From Azohydromonas caseinilytica (lineage in GTDB: Bacteria; Pseudomonadota; Gammaproteobacteria; Burkholderiales; Burkholderiaceae_C), in assembly GCF_012927045.1 (NCBI RefSeq), contig NZ_JABBFW010000009.1, positions 1-64,000 of the forward strand: a DNA stretch of 64,000 bases, read 5' to 3'. A model generated the notes under the pieces. That model worked only from the letters and a program-made list of their open reading frames with translations, searched no databases and was not told the DNA's origin. Positions 39,300-51,662 of this stretch are shown here, in pieces; position 1 is the stretch's first letter; the number at the start of each line of letters is the position of its first letter. Position numbers and translations under genes: made by a program.

Positions 39300-40088
39300 A
39301 TGACTTCTTCCCAGCCCCTGGAGCCCGTTTCCGCCGCCGGCCTGGACGCCCTCGCCAAGCTCGTGCGCGACGCCGGCGCGCTGATCATGGACATCTACGC
39401 CACCGATTTCGCCGTGCGCGGCAAGGAGGACGCCTCGCCCGTCACCGAGGCCGACGAGAAGGCCGAGGCGCTGCTGCTCAAGGGTTTATCAAGGCTCTTC
39501 CCGGGCATCCCGGTGGTGGCGGAGGAAGCGGTGGCCGCGGGCGGCGTGCCGGAGGCGGCGGAGGACCAGTTCTGGCTGGTCGATCCGCTGGACGGCACCA
39601 AGGAGTTCATCAGCCGCAACGGCGAGTTCACGGTCAACGTGGCCCTGGTGCGCAAGGGCCGGCCGGTGGCGGGCGTGGTGTACGCGCCGGCGCTGGAGCG
39701 GCTCTTCGCCGGCGCGCAGGGCCTGGGCGCCTGGATGGAGCAGAGCGGCCGGCGCCAGGCCATCCAGGTGCGCCCGGTGCCCGAGGGCGGGCTGACGGTG
39801 GTGGGCAGCCGCTCGCACGGCGACGCCGACGCGATGAACGCCTTCCTGGGCGGGCGCAAGGTGGCGGAGTTCCGCAGCGCGGGCTCCTCCTTGAAGCTGT
39901 GCCTGGTGGCCGCGGGCGAGGCGGACCTCTATCCGCGCCTGGGCCGCACCATGGAATGGGACATCGCCGCCGGCCACGCCGTGCTTGCCGCCGCGGGCGG
40001 GCGCGTCAGCCTCCTCGACGGCCGGCCCATGAGCTACGGCAAGCCGGGGTTCGAGAACCCGCATTTCGTGGCGGAGGGGAAGGCCTGA
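39300..40088 (+). CDS. cysQ: 3'(2'),5'-bisphosphate nucleotidase CysQ
   Basis: 262 residues. Hydrolyses 3'-phosphoadenosine 5'-phosphate to AMP and phosphate, clearing the by-product of sulfate assimilation. Inositol-monophosphatase fold with metal-binding VAEEAV (Glu), VDPLDGTKEFI, and the C-terminal WDIAAGHAVLAAAGG. Start ATG at 39300; the preceding bases show only a weak ribosome site (TGGAG). Convergent with topB, with a hairpin between. Confidence 0.92.
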   Translation: MTSSQPLEPVSAAGLDALAKLVRDAGALIMDIYATDFAVRGKEDASPVTEADEKAEALLLKGLSRLFPGIPVVAEEAVAAGGVPEAAEDQFWLVDPLDGTKEFISRNGEFTVNVALVRKGRPVAGVVYAPALERLFAGAQGLGAWMEQSGRRQAIQVRPVPEGGLTVVGSRSHGDADAMNAFLGGRKVAEFRSAGSSLKLCLVAAGEADLYPRLGRTMEWDIAAGHAVLAAAGGRVSLLDGRPMSYGKPGFENPHFVAEGKA

Positions 40089-40118
40089 GGGCTCACCGAG
40101 GCCCCGCCTCAAAAGAAC

Positions 40119-40151
40119 AGCGGCCGGCGGGCTTTGCACCCGCCGGCCGCT
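40119..40151. terminator. Bidirectional terminator between cysQ and topB
   Basis: AGCGGCCGGCGGG (40119-40131), loop CTTTGCA, CCCGCCGGCCGCT (40139-40151): a 13 bp perfect stem between converging genes. AAAAG flanks on the left give a T-run for the minus strand; on the plus strand it is followed by CTTT. Confidence 0.75.
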
Positions 40152-40174
40152 GCGCTTTCAGCCGCGCTGCCGTC

Positions 40175-42781
<2,607 letters not shown>

Positions 42782-42870
42782 GGTGTCTCTAGAAAAGGCC
42801 GCAGGCCGCCTGGGCGGCCTGCGTGCCTACAATCCGGTCCTCTCGCGCGCGCATGTGCATGCGTGCGCCC

Positions 42871-43383
42871 ATGGAATCAATGTACCGAATGAAGCCCACC
42901 GTGCAAGCCGAGCCCCAAGCCGCCCCTGGCCGCCGCATCCAGGTGCGCCGCTCCGGCGTCCACGGCAAGGGCGTCTTTGCGCTGCAGCCCATCGCCCAGG
43001 GCGAGACCATCCTCGAATACAAGGGCGAGCTCATCACCTGGGAAGAGGCGCTGCGCCGCCACCCGCACGACCCGTCCAATCCCGACCACACCTTCTACTT
43101 CCACATCGACGACGAGCGCGTCATCGATGGCGGCCACGGCGGCAACGCCTCGCGCTGGATCAACCACGCCTGCGTGCCCAACTGCGAGGCCGAGGAGGAC
43201 GAGGGCCGGGTCTTCATCAAGGCGCTGCGCGCCCTCAAGCCCGGCGAGGAGCTGTTCTTCGACTACGGGCTCATCATCGACGAGCGCTACACCGCCGCGC
43301 TCAAGAAGCGCTTCGCCTGCCACTGCGGCCACCGCCAATGCCGCGGCACCATGCTCGCGCCCAAGACGAAGAAAAAGGGCTGA
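42871..43383 (+). CDS. SET domain protein lysine methyltransferase
   Basis: About 170 residues; ATG at 42871, 42880 or 42889 are all possible and none has a good ribosome site. A stand-alone SET domain: RSGVHGKGVFA (SAM site), INHACVPNCEAE, GEELFFDYG and a post-SET zinc cluster CHCGHRQCRGT. These are the full set of catalytic and structural motifs of eukaryotic-type SET enzymes. The target is unknown; bacterial members can modify ribosomal or nucleoid proteins. Divergent from topB, upstream of birA. Confidence 0.9.
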   Translation: MESMYRMKPTVQAEPQAAPGRRIQVRRSGVHGKGVFALQPIAQGETILEYKGELITWEEALRRHPHDPSNPDHTFYFHIDDERVIDGGHGGNASRWINHACVPNCEAEEDEGRVFIKALRALKPGEELFFDYGLIIDERYTAALKKRFACHCGHRQCRGTMLAPKTKKKG

Positions 43384-43424
43384 GCGCACGTACACGCCGC
43401 AGGGCCGCCGCACGTTAATCCGCC

Positions 43425-44339
43425 ATGAACGAATCCCGCCTCCCCTGGCAAGCCGAAGCCCTGTGGCGCCAGTTGCAGCCGCTGCTGCCGGGTCTGTCCA
43501 TCGAGGTGGTGGCGCACGCCGACTCCACCAACACCCGGCTGCTCGAACGCGCGCGGCTGTCCGGCGGACGCCATGAGCGCGCGCTCATCCGCGCCCCCGA
43601 AGCCCCGCCCGCGCCCAACGAGCCGCCCACCCCGCTGGGCCGCCGCGCCGACGACACCCAGCCCTGCCTGCTGGTGGCCGAGCACCAGACCCGCGGCCGC
43701 GGCCGCCTGGGCCGCACCTGGCAGTCCACCCCGGGCGCCTCGCTGACCTTCTCGCTGTCGCTGCCCTTCGAGCCCGTGGACTGGTCGGGCCTGTCGCTGA
43801 GCGTGGGCGTGGCGCTGGCCGACGCGCTGGACCCGCTGCAGCCGGGCCAGGCGCCGCGCATCGGGCTGAAGTGGCCCAACGACCTGTGGCTCATCGACGC
43901 GCCCGTGGTGGGCCGCAAGCTCGGCGGCGTGCTGATCGAGACGGTGGCCGTGGGCCGGCGCCGCATGGCCGTGGTCGGCGTGGGCCTGAACCTGCATCCG
44001 CAGCCCGTGCGCGACGCCGCCAGCGGCGTCGCCAGCCTCAGCGAGCTCGACCCGGCCGTGACAGCCCCGGCCACGCTGCACCGCGTGGCGCTGTCGCTGG
44101 CCCAGGTGCTGCGCCAGCATGAGCGCGAGGGCTTCAGGCCCTTCGTCGAGCGCTACGCGCGGCGCGACCTGCTGCAGGGCCGCCCCGTGACCACCACCGC
44201 CCCCGCCCTGGAAGGCATCGCCCGCGGCGTGGCCGAGGACGGCGCGCTGCTGGTGGAGACGCCCCAGGGACTGCAGCGGCTTTCCAGCGGCGAGGTCAGC
44301 GTGCGGCTGGCCGGCATGCCGGTGGACGGCGCGTCCTGA
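43425..44339 (+). CDS. birA: Biotin--[acetyl-CoA-carboxylase] ligase
   Basis: 304 residues. Attaches biotin to the carrier protein of acetyl-CoA carboxylase through biotinyl-AMP. The active motif is GRGRLGRTW near residue 90 and the biotin site continues with LKWPNDLWL and GRKLGGVLIE. There is no N-terminal helix-turn-helix, so this enzyme is monofunctional and does not repress biotin genes. A Pro-rich loop (about 60-70) is an insertion. The stop overlaps the next start (TGATG). Confidence 0.93.
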   Translation: MNESRLPWQAEALWRQLQPLLPGLSIEVVAHADSTNTRLLERARLSGGRHERALIRAPEAPPAPNEPPTPLGRRADDTQPCLLVAEHQTRGRGRLGRTWQSTPGASLTFSLSLPFEPVDWSGLSLSVGVALADALDPLQPGQAPRIGLKWPNDLWLIDAPVVGRKLGGVLIETVAVGRRRMAVVGVGLNLHPQPVRDAASGVASLSELDPAVTAPATLHRVALSLAQVLRQHEREGFRPFVERYARRDLLQGRPVTTTAPALEGIARGVAEDGALLVETPQGLQRLSSGEVSVRLAGMPVDGAS

Positions 44340-45151
44340 TGCGCCGCCCGCTCGCAGCGCTGCTGCTGCTGATCAACCTCGCGCTGCTGACCTGGGTGCT
44401 GTTCGGCGACTTCCAGGGCCGCAGCGAGCGCGAGCCCGCGCGGCTGCAGCAGCAGCTCAATCCCGAAGGCGTGCGCGTGGTGCTCCCGGAGTCCGGAACG
44501 GGCGATGCCGGGCTGGCCAGCCTGCCGCGCAACGCACCGCCCGCCGCCGCGGCCTCGGACGCCGCGCTCACCGCCTCGGCGGCGGCGCTGGCCATGGCGG
44601 CGTCGGCGGTGCCGGCCGGCCTGGGCGCCTCCACCGCCGCCGGCGGGCTGGGCCCGGTGGCGGGCGCCGTGACGGCCCTCAATGCCGTGTGCCTGGAAGC
44701 CGGCCCCTTCGACATGGACGACCTGCCCGCGGCCGAGGCCGTCCTCACGGGACTGCCCGCGGGCAGCTGGCGGCGCGTGAAGCTGGAGCCGGAGCCGGCC
44801 TACCTGGTGTATGCCGGCCCCTTCGCGAACCAGAAGGCCGCGCTGCGCCGGCTGGACGACCTGCAGCGCCACGGCGTGGACGCGGAGCTGGCCAGGGAGC
44901 TGCCGGCGCTGGAGCCCGGGCTGGTATTCAGCCGCCACACGGAAATGGCGCAGGCCCTGGCCGCGCTGGAGAAGCTGCAGCACGACACGCGCAACACGCG
45001 CCAGGCGCGCGTGGTGTCCACCAGCGAGGCCGCCGCCGTGCTGCTGCGCGTGGAGCGCCCCACCGACGAGGTGCGTGGCCAGATCGCCGCCCTGGAGCCC
45101 ACGCCGGCCCTGCGCGGCGGGTTCAGGGGTTGCCGCAAGACGGCGAGCTGA
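44339..45151 (+). CDS. SPOR-like membrane-anchored protein
   Basis: 270 residues. An N-terminal helix (AALLLLINLALLTWVLFG) anchors it in the inner membrane. A low-complexity Ala/Ser-rich linker (about 55-110) leads to a domain with CLEAGPFDMDDLPAAEAVL, AYLVYAGPFANQKAALRRLD and HGVDAELAREL, in the style of SPOR peptidoglycan-binding domains (YLVYAGPF...A). Translationally coupled to birA; in related genomes coaX often lies between the two, but it is absent here. The true role is unknown. Confidence 0.7.
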   Translation: MRRPLAALLLLINLALLTWVLFGDFQGRSEREPARLQQQLNPEGVRVVLPESGTGDAGLASLPRNAPPAAAASDAALTASAAALAMAASAVPAGLGASTAAGGLGPVAGAVTALNAVCLEAGPFDMDDLPAAEAVLTGLPAGSWRRVKLEPEPAYLVYAGPFANQKAALRRLDDLQRHGVDAELARELPALEPGLVFSRHTEMAQALAALEKLQHDTRNTRQARVVSTSEAAAVLLRVERPTDEVRGQIAALEPTPALRGGFRGCRKTAS

Positions 45152-45280
45152 AGGCGGCCCTCCGGGGCTGTCGTAACGGGCCACGGCGCCTACACGCCCT
45201 CAGCCCGCATTGGTCAGACTGGCTGAACAACGGCCTCACTGAATGGGGCCACTATCCAATTCCACTGGGCAATCCTGAGC

Positions 45281-47170
45281 TCAGCGCCTGCGCGCGAGCT
45301 GGAGCCCGCGCCGGCGCCACAGCAGCGCCCCCGACGCGGCCAGCAGGCCCAGCAGCCAGGCCGGCTGCAGCGCGCCGCCGCAGACGCCGTCGCGGCCGCA
45401 GGGGCCTGCGGGCGTGGGCGTGGGCGTGTTGACCGGGTTGGCCGGCAAGTCCTGCGCCGAGGCCGCGTGCGCGCGGATCAGTTCAGCCGTGTTGATGTCC
45501 GCGGCCGTGCGCGCGGGTGCGCTGTAACCCGTGGGGTTCCCGGCGTAGCGCAAGGCCTCGTAGGCGTCCAGGATGCCCGCGCCGCAAGTGCTGGTGGTGC
45601 AGACGCAGCGCCCCGGGTTGTCGTTGGAGCAGGCGGCCATCAGCGGCGTGGAGGTGTTGTTGTAAAGCGCCGTCACCGTCGCGTGCGGCCGTGCGCTGGC
45701 CTTGAGCCCGTCAACGATCTGGTCGGCCGTCAGCGCCGAGTTGCGGCTGAGCATCAGGCTGATCGTGGCCGAGACCAGCGGCGCGGAGAAGCTGGTACCG
45801 ATGACGTTCTCGCTCGTATAGCCCGAGCCCTCCGGGGACTGCGCCCCGGTATCGGTTGTGGTCCACAGCCCACCGTCGCCCAGGAAGCTGTTCCAGGCGC
45901 CGTCGTTGGCGGTGTCGTCGGGGTCGCCGCCGACGGTAGAGACCGTCAGCGCGCCGAAGTTGGAATAGACGGCCTTGAAGCCGTCGCGGTTGAGCGCGCC
46001 CACGCCGATGACGTTGTTGCAGTTGGCCGGTCGCGTCGGCGCGGTGTGCTCGTTGCCCGCTGCAGCCACCACCACGGCGCCGGTCTGGCTGCGGACATCA
46101 TTGATGGCCGACTGGTACTCGTTGCCGCAGGCCGCGGTGCCGCCAAAGCTGACGTTGATGACGCGCGCCGGGTTCGGGTTGACCGGCGCGTTCGCCACCG
46201 TCAGGCCCGCGGCCCAACGGATGCCGTCGGCGATGTCGCTCACGTCCGCACCGCACTTGCCCGCCACCCGCACCGGCACGATCAGGTTGCCCTGGTTGGC
46301 ACCTGCGACGCCGAGGTTGTTGTTGGTCAGCGCCGAGATCAGCCCGGCGATCTTGGTGCCGTGCCAGCTGCTCGTTGGGTCCAATTCGCAGCCGCTGAAG
46401 GCGCCCGTGGTGCTGTTGACGAAGTCGCCGGGGTCGTGCGGATCGGCGTCGCGGCCGTTGCCATCACCCGCGTACTCGACGGTGCTGACGAAGTCGTAGC
46501 CGCCGATCCAGCGCCCAGCGAGGTCCTCGTGGTCGGTGATGCCCGAGTCCAGCACGGCCACGCGCGTGGCCGCGATGTTGGCGCCGGTGACGATGCTCCA
46601 CGCTTCCTGGAAGCGCGGCACGCCGCGCAGGCGCTGCGCGATGGGCAGCGCGTTAACCTGGGCGTTGCTCTGGGTGTTGAGCGGCTTGAGCCACCACTGC
46701 TGGTCGAAGTCCGGGTCGTTGGGGTCGGTGCTCTGCAGCCGCCGCTCGCGCACGTTGGGCTCCACCCACAGCACGTCGCCGCGCGCGGCCAAGCGCCGCG
46801 CCAGGCGCTGCGCCTGCTCCAGCGTCAGCGGCTTGTCGAAGCGCAGCACCTGCGAGGCGCTGCCGGTGGCGCTGATGGCGGGCACCGAGGGCACGTCGAT
46901 GGCGGCGCGGTCCAGCGCGGCTTCGCGCAGCACGCGCTGCAGCCGCTCGCGGTGGCGCTCGCCCAGGGTCGAGCGCCGGTCGCGCGACAGCGCCTGCTCC
47001 CGCTCCACCTGAGCGTGCGCGGGCGCGTCGCGCAGCCGCACGATCAGGCCGTTGACCGGCGCTGTGGCCGGGTTGTCGAACAGCGGGCGGGCCTGGGCCG
47101 CGCCCGCGGCCAGCAGCGCCGACGCCGCCAAGGCCGCCGCCGCGGCCTGGTGATTCATCGCTTTCCTCAT
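45281..47170 (-). CDS. Secreted S8 subtilase with GlyGly-CTERM-like tail
   Basis: 629 residues. Sec signal peptide (HQAAAAALAASALLAAGAAQA), then a propeptide with VNGLIVRLRDAP and LWVEPNVRERR, then the catalytic domain: Asp in VAVLDSGITDH, His in SWHGTKIAGL (unusual HGTK in place of HGTH), Ser in IGTSFSAPLVSA. Cys-rich loops suggest disulfides. The C-terminus has a Thr/Pro linker, CGGALQPAWLLGLLA, one hydrophobic helix and WRRRG: the tripartite Gly-Gly/TM/Arg tail recognised by rhombosortases. A rhombosortase gene is at 62166. Expected to be exported, cut and released or anchored at the surface. Confidence 0.9.
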   Translation of the reverse strand: MRKAMNHQAAAAALAASALLAAGAAQARPLFDNPATAPVNGLIVRLRDAPAHAQVEREQALSRDRRSTLGERHRERLQRVLREAALDRAAIDVPSVPAISATGSASQVLRFDKPLTLEQAQRLARRLAARGDVLWVEPNVRERRLQSTDPNDPDFDQQWWLKPLNTQSNAQVNALPIAQRLRGVPRFQEAWSIVTGANIAATRVAVLDSGITDHEDLAGRWIGGYDFVSTVEYAGDGNGRDADPHDPGDFVNSTTGAFSGCELDPTSSWHGTKIAGLISALTNNNLGVAGANQGNLIVPVRVAGKCGADVSDIADGIRWAAGLTVANAPVNPNPARVINVSFGGTAACGNEYQSAINDVRSQTGAVVVAAAGNEHTAPTRPANCNNVIGVGALNRDGFKAVYSNFGALTVSTVGGDPDDTANDGAWNSFLGDGGLWTTTDTGAQSPEGSGYTSENVIGTSFSAPLVSATISLMLSRNSALTADQIVDGLKASARPHATVTALYNNTSTPLMAACSNDNPGRCVCTTSTCGAGILDAYEALRYAGNPTGYSAPARTAADINTAELIRAHAASAQDLPANPVNTPTPTPAGPCGRDGVCGGALQPAWLLGLLAASGALLWRRRGLQLARRR

Positions 47171-47276
47171 GGCAGTCCTGAAGTCCGTCGCAGCGGGGGA
47201 CTATAGGCCGGCGCGCGAGGCCCCGACCGCCACACAGGCCGATGCGCCACGGCGGCGGCGCGGGTCGGCGCGCACG

Positions 47277-47300
47277 AAAAAGCCGCCCGAAGGCGGCTTT
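47277..47300 (-). terminator. Rho-independent terminator after gap
   Basis: On the minus strand AAAGCCGCC (47300-47292), loop TTCG, GGCGGCTTTTT (47287-47277). It follows the gap stop by 24 bases. Confidence 0.9.
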
Positions 47301-47323
47301 CACGCGGGAGGCGCAGCGACGGC

Positions 47324-48325
<1,002 letters not shown>

Positions 48326-48340
48326 TCAGTCTCCTGCTTG

Positions 48341-48382
48341 AAAAACCCAAGCGCCCGGCGCCGCTGCAGTGGGCGGCGCCGG
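48341..48382 (-). terminator. Terminator-like hairpin between tkt and gap
   Basis: On the minus strand CCGGCGCCGC (48382-48373), an 8-base loop and GCGGCGCCGG (48364-48355) are followed at 48345-48341 by TTTTT. It would reduce tkt read-through into gap. Confidence 0.6.
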
Positions 48383-48406
48383 ACGCGCTAAACCCTGGTC
48401 AGCGTC

Positions 48407-50455
48407 TCACTTGCCCAGCACGGTGCGCACGGTGGCAACCACGTTCTCGGCCGTGAAGTGGAAGTGCTTGAACAGCACGCCCGCCGGGGCGCTCTCGCCG
48501 TAGCTGTCGATGCCGATCACGGCGGCGCAGCCGTACTTCCACCAGAAGTCGGTCACGCCGGCTTCCACCGCGATGCGCGGCAGGCCGTCGGGCAGCACCG
48601 AGGTCTTGTACGCGCGGCTCTGGCGGTCGAAGGTGGTGGTGCTGGGCACCGAGACCACGCGCACGGCGATGCCGGCCACGGCCAGCTGCTGCTGTGCGTG
48701 CAGCGCCAGCTGCACCTCGGAGCCGGTGGCCAGGATCACGGCCTGTGCCTTCTTCTTCAGGCCCACCTCGCTGGGCTCGGCCAGCACGTAAGCGCCCTTG
48801 GCGATCTCGTCCAGCCCGGCCTTGGGCAGGTAGGCGAGGTTCTGGCGGCTCAGCAGCAACGCCGTGGGGCGCGTCTTGTTGAGCAGCGCGGTGCTCCAGG
48901 CCACGGCCGTCTCGGCGGTGTCGGCCGGGCGCCAGACGTCGAGGTTGGGGATCAGGCGCAGCGAGGCGGCGTGCTCGACGCTCTGGTGCGTGGGGCCGTC
49001 CTCGCCCAGGCCGATGGAGTCGTGCGTGAAGACGTGGATCACGCGCGCCTTCATCAGCGCGGCCATGCGGATGGCGTTGCGGCTGTAGTCGCTGAAGGTC
49101 AGGAAGGTGCCGCCGTAGGGGATGTAGCCGCCGTGCAGCGCCACGCCGTTCATGATCGCGGCCATGCCGAACTCGCGAACGCCGTAGTTGATGTGGCGCC
49201 CGCCGTTGGGCTGGCCCTGCTCGTCGAAGCGCAGCGCGGGCGTGCTGCTGGTGTTCGTGAGGTTCGAGCCGGTGAGGTCGGCGGAGCCGCCCAGCAGCTC
49301 GGGCAGCGCGCGGGTGAAGGCTTCCAGCGCGATCTGGCTGGCCTTGCGGGTGGCCACCGTCTCGGCCTTCTCGTGGGCGGAGATGGCGGCATCGACGGCG
49401 GTCTGCGCGAAGTTGGCGGGCAGCTCGCCGGCCATGCGGCGCTTGAACTCGGCGGCCTGCTCGGGGAAGGCCTCGGCGTAGGCGTCGAAGCGCTGCTGCC
49501 ACTCGGCCTGCGCCGCGGCGCCGCGCTCCTTGGCGTCCCAGGCCTGGTAGGCCGGCTCGGGGATCACGAAGGGCTCGTGGCTCCAGCCCAGCGCGCTGCG
49601 GGTGAGCGCGATCTCCTCGTGGCCCAGCGCCTCGCCGTGCGCCTTGGCGGTGCCGGCGCGGTTGGGCGAGCCATGGCCGATGTTGGTCTTGCAGATGATC
49701 AGCGTGGGCCGGCCGGTGACGCCCTTGGCCTCTTCCAGCGCGGCGTCCACGGCGTCCACGTCGTGGCCGTCGATGGGGCCGATGACGTTCCAGCCGTAGG
49801 CCTCGAAGCGCTTGCGGGCGTCGTCCACGTACCAGGGCGTGACCTGGCCGTCGATGCTGATGCCGTTGTCGTCGTACAGGGCGGTGAGCTTGTCGAGCTT
49901 CCAGGCGCCGGCCAGCGCGCAGGCCTCGTGGCTGATGCCCTCCATCAGGCAGCCGTCACCCAGGAACACGTAGGTGCGGTGGTCGACGATGGTGTGGCCG
50001 TCGCGGTTGAACTCCGCGGCCAGCAGCTTCTCCGCCAGCGCCATGCCCACCGCGTTGGTGATGCCCTGGCCCAGCGGGCCGGTGGTGGTTTCCACGCCGG
50101 GGGTGATGCCGACCTCGGGGTGGCCCGGGGTCTTGCTGTGCATCTGGCGGAAGTGGCGCAGCTCCTCGATGGGCAGCGCGTAGCCCGTGAGGTGCAGCAG
50201 CGCGTAGATCAGCATCGAGCCGTGGCCGTTGGAGAGCACGAAGCGGTCACGGTCGGCCCACTGCGGATCGGTGGGGTTGTGGCGCAGGTGGCGATCCCAC
50301 AGCGCCACCGCCATGTCGGCCATGCCCATCGGGGCGCCGGGGTGGCCGGAATTGGCCTGCTGCACGGCGTCCATGGCCAGCGCGCGGATGGCATTGGCCA
50401 TCAGGGTGCTGGGGTCCTGGGTGGCTTCGCGGGGGAGATCGGCGACGAGGTCCAT
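48407..50455 (-). CDS. tkt: Transketolase
   Basis: 682 residues. Thiamine-diphosphate enzyme of the pentose phosphate pathway that moves two-carbon units between sugar phosphates. Clear family motifs: [43 protein letters not shown] (ThDP motif GDG...), [32 protein letters not shown] and GSEVQLAL. The start at 50455 adds 18 residues before [13 protein letters not shown]; either could be used. Same strand as gap. Confidence 0.96.
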   Translation of the reverse strand: MDLVADLPREATQDPSTLMANAIRALAMDAVQQANSGHPGAPMGMADMAVALWDRHLRHNPTDPQWADRDRFVLSNGHGSMLIYALLHLTGYALPIEELRHFRQMHSKTPGHPEVGITPGVETTTGPLGQGITNAVGMALAEKLLAAEFNRDGHTIVDHRTYVFLGDGCLMEGISHEACALAGAWKLDKLTALYDDNGISIDGQVTPWYVDDARKRFEAYGWNVIGPIDGHDVDAVDAALEEAKGVTGRPTLIICKTNIGHGSPNRAGTAKAHGEALGHEEIALTRSALGWSHEPFVIPEPAYQAWDAKERGAAAQAEWQQRFDAYAEAFPEQAAEFKRRMAGELPANFAQTAVDAAISAHEKAETVATRKASQIALEAFTRALPELLGGSADLTGSNLTNTSSTPALRFDEQGQPNGGRHINYGVREFGMAAIMNGVALHGGYIPYGGTFLTFSDYSRNAIRMAALMKARVIHVFTHDSIGLGEDGPTHQSVEHAASLRLIPNLDVWRPADTAETAVAWSTALLNKTRPTALLLSRQNLAYLPKAGLDEIAKGAYVLAEPSEVGLKKKAQAVILATGSEVQLALHAQQQLAVAGIAVRVVSVPSTTTFDRQSRAYKTSVLPDGLPRIAVEAGVTDFWWKYGCAAVIGIDSYGESAPAGVLFKHFHFTAENVVATVRTVLGK

Positions 50456-50632
50456 GCGGTTTCAGGCCTGAGAGCAGCAAAAACGCGGATTTTATGCCGC
50501 CCCCCAAGCCTCCCCTTTTGCGGCCGGTCCAAACCGCGCACGGCGCACGCGCATTTGCCGCCACGCCGGCTTGAGCGAGGTCAATGCACGCGGCGCCCGC
50601 GCTGCCACGCTGGAGCTTGAAGGAGACCCACC

Positions 50633-51211
50633 ATGCGCCCTGCTTCCCTCATCGTCATTCACGAGGAACACCAAGCCCTGGCGGCCATGCTGCGCTCGCT
50701 GTCGCTGCTGCTGGCGCAGTCCCGGCGCGAAGGCCGCATGCCCAACTTCGAGGTGCTGCGCGCGATGCTGTTCTACATCGACGAGTTCCCCGAGCGGCTG
50801 CACCACACCAAGGAAAGCCAGCTGCTGTTCCCGCGCCTGCGCGAGCGCTGTCCGGAGCTCGGTCCCGTGCTCGACGCCTTGGACGCCGACCACGCGCAGG
50901 GCGAGCAGGCCATCCGCCGCCTGGAGCATGCGCTGCTGGCCTTCGAGATGATGGGCGAGCCGCGCCGCGCGGAATTCGAGGCCGCGGCCGAGCGCTACAT
51001 CGACTTCTACCTCTCGCACATGGGCACCGAGGAGAACACGGTGCTGCCCGCGGCCGAGCAGCACCTGCGGCCCGAGGACTGGGCCGAGCTCGACGCCGCC
51101 TTCCTCAGCCACCGCGACCCGCTCACCGGCCACCCGCCCGAAGACGTGTACCAGCCACTGTTCAGTCGCATCCTCAACACCGCCCCGGCGCCGATCGGGC
51201 TGGGCGAGTGA
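50633..51211 (+). CDS. Hemerythrin HHE cation-binding domain protein
   Basis: 192 residues with GAAGGAGA before the ATG. A four-helix HHE domain that binds a di-iron centre for oxygen or redox sensing: HEEHQALAAML, ERLHHTKESQLLFPRL, ADHAQGEQAI and YLSHMGTEENTVLP supply the His/Glu ligands. Residues about 10-150 are the domain, and the tail is short with no output module. An intrinsic terminator follows at 51253. Confidence 0.9.
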   Translation: MRPASLIVIHEEHQALAAMLRSLSLLLAQSRREGRMPNFEVLRAMLFYIDEFPERLHHTKESQLLFPRLRERCPELGPVLDALDADHAQGEQAIRRLEHALLAFEMMGEPRRAEFEAAAERYIDFYLSHMGTEENTVLPAAEQHLRPEDWAELDAAFLSHRDPLTGHPPEDVYQPLFSRILNTAPAPIGLGE

Positions 51212-51252
51212 GGGACTGAATTCCGCTGTCCAGCCCTCCCTTTGCAAGCAAC

Positions 51253-51281
51253 AACGCCGGCTCCATGCCGGCGTTTTCGTT
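51253..51281 (+). terminator. Rho-independent terminator after hemerythrin gene
   Basis: AACGCCGG (51253-51260), loop CTCCATG, CCGGCGTT (51268-51275), followed by TTCGTT. Confidence 0.75.
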
Positions 51282-51307
51282 GGTGGGGCCAAGCCTTCGG
51301 ACAGCCC

Positions 51308-51540
51308 CTTGTGAACAAGCCCCGAAGCACGCACAGCTTGTCCAAAGCCTTGTCCCGCTTGATTTTTTGAGGGTTTCGCCGTTGCTGGAACGGCCTTGTG
51401 GGCAACCCGGCCGCTCACCACAGCTTGTCCCCGTTCTTGTCCCGGGCGCCGCTCTGGCAATCAAGCCAGCACGCCCTCCCGCATTCCGCCCTGTGGGCAA
51501 GCCTTCAACGGGACACAGCTTGTCCAAGCCCTTGTTCCCG
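51308..51540. repeat. Three ordered repeat modules (TGTGnnCAA / CACAGCTTGTCC / TTGTyCC)
   Basis: Three modules start at 51310, 51397 and 51492. In each, TGTGnnCAA is followed exactly 22 bases later by CACAGCTTGTCC (51332, 51419, 51514), and 18 bases after that by TTGTCCC or TTGTTCCC (51350, 51437, 51532). The bases between are not conserved. Modules are 87 and 95 bases apart. TGTGAACAA is one mismatch from the DnaA box TGTGNATAA. Confidence 0.85.
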
Positions 51541-51653
51541 AAGCCGGCGTTTTCAGGCGTTTGGCGCCCTCCCCGCCTTCTGATTCGCTTGTATTTCTTC
51601 TCCAGAGAAGTTCATTTTTAAAAGTGGTCGTGGTGGTAGGCCCCGCCCCGGCC

Positions 51654-51662
51654 TGTGGATAA
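51654..51662 (-). promoter_or_regulatory. Perfect DnaA box
   Basis: TGTGGATAA, the reverse of TTATCCACA, matches the consensus DnaA box exactly. It lies 29 bases right of the AT-rich stretch. Confidence 0.65.

Noticed and set aside
45467-47206. 579-codon open frame opposite the subtilase
   Set aside because: Shadow frame without recognisable motifs.
51308-51540. CRISPR array
   Set aside because: Three modules with split conserved blocks and unequal spacing; no 28-37 bp direct repeat with uniform spacers and no cas genes.
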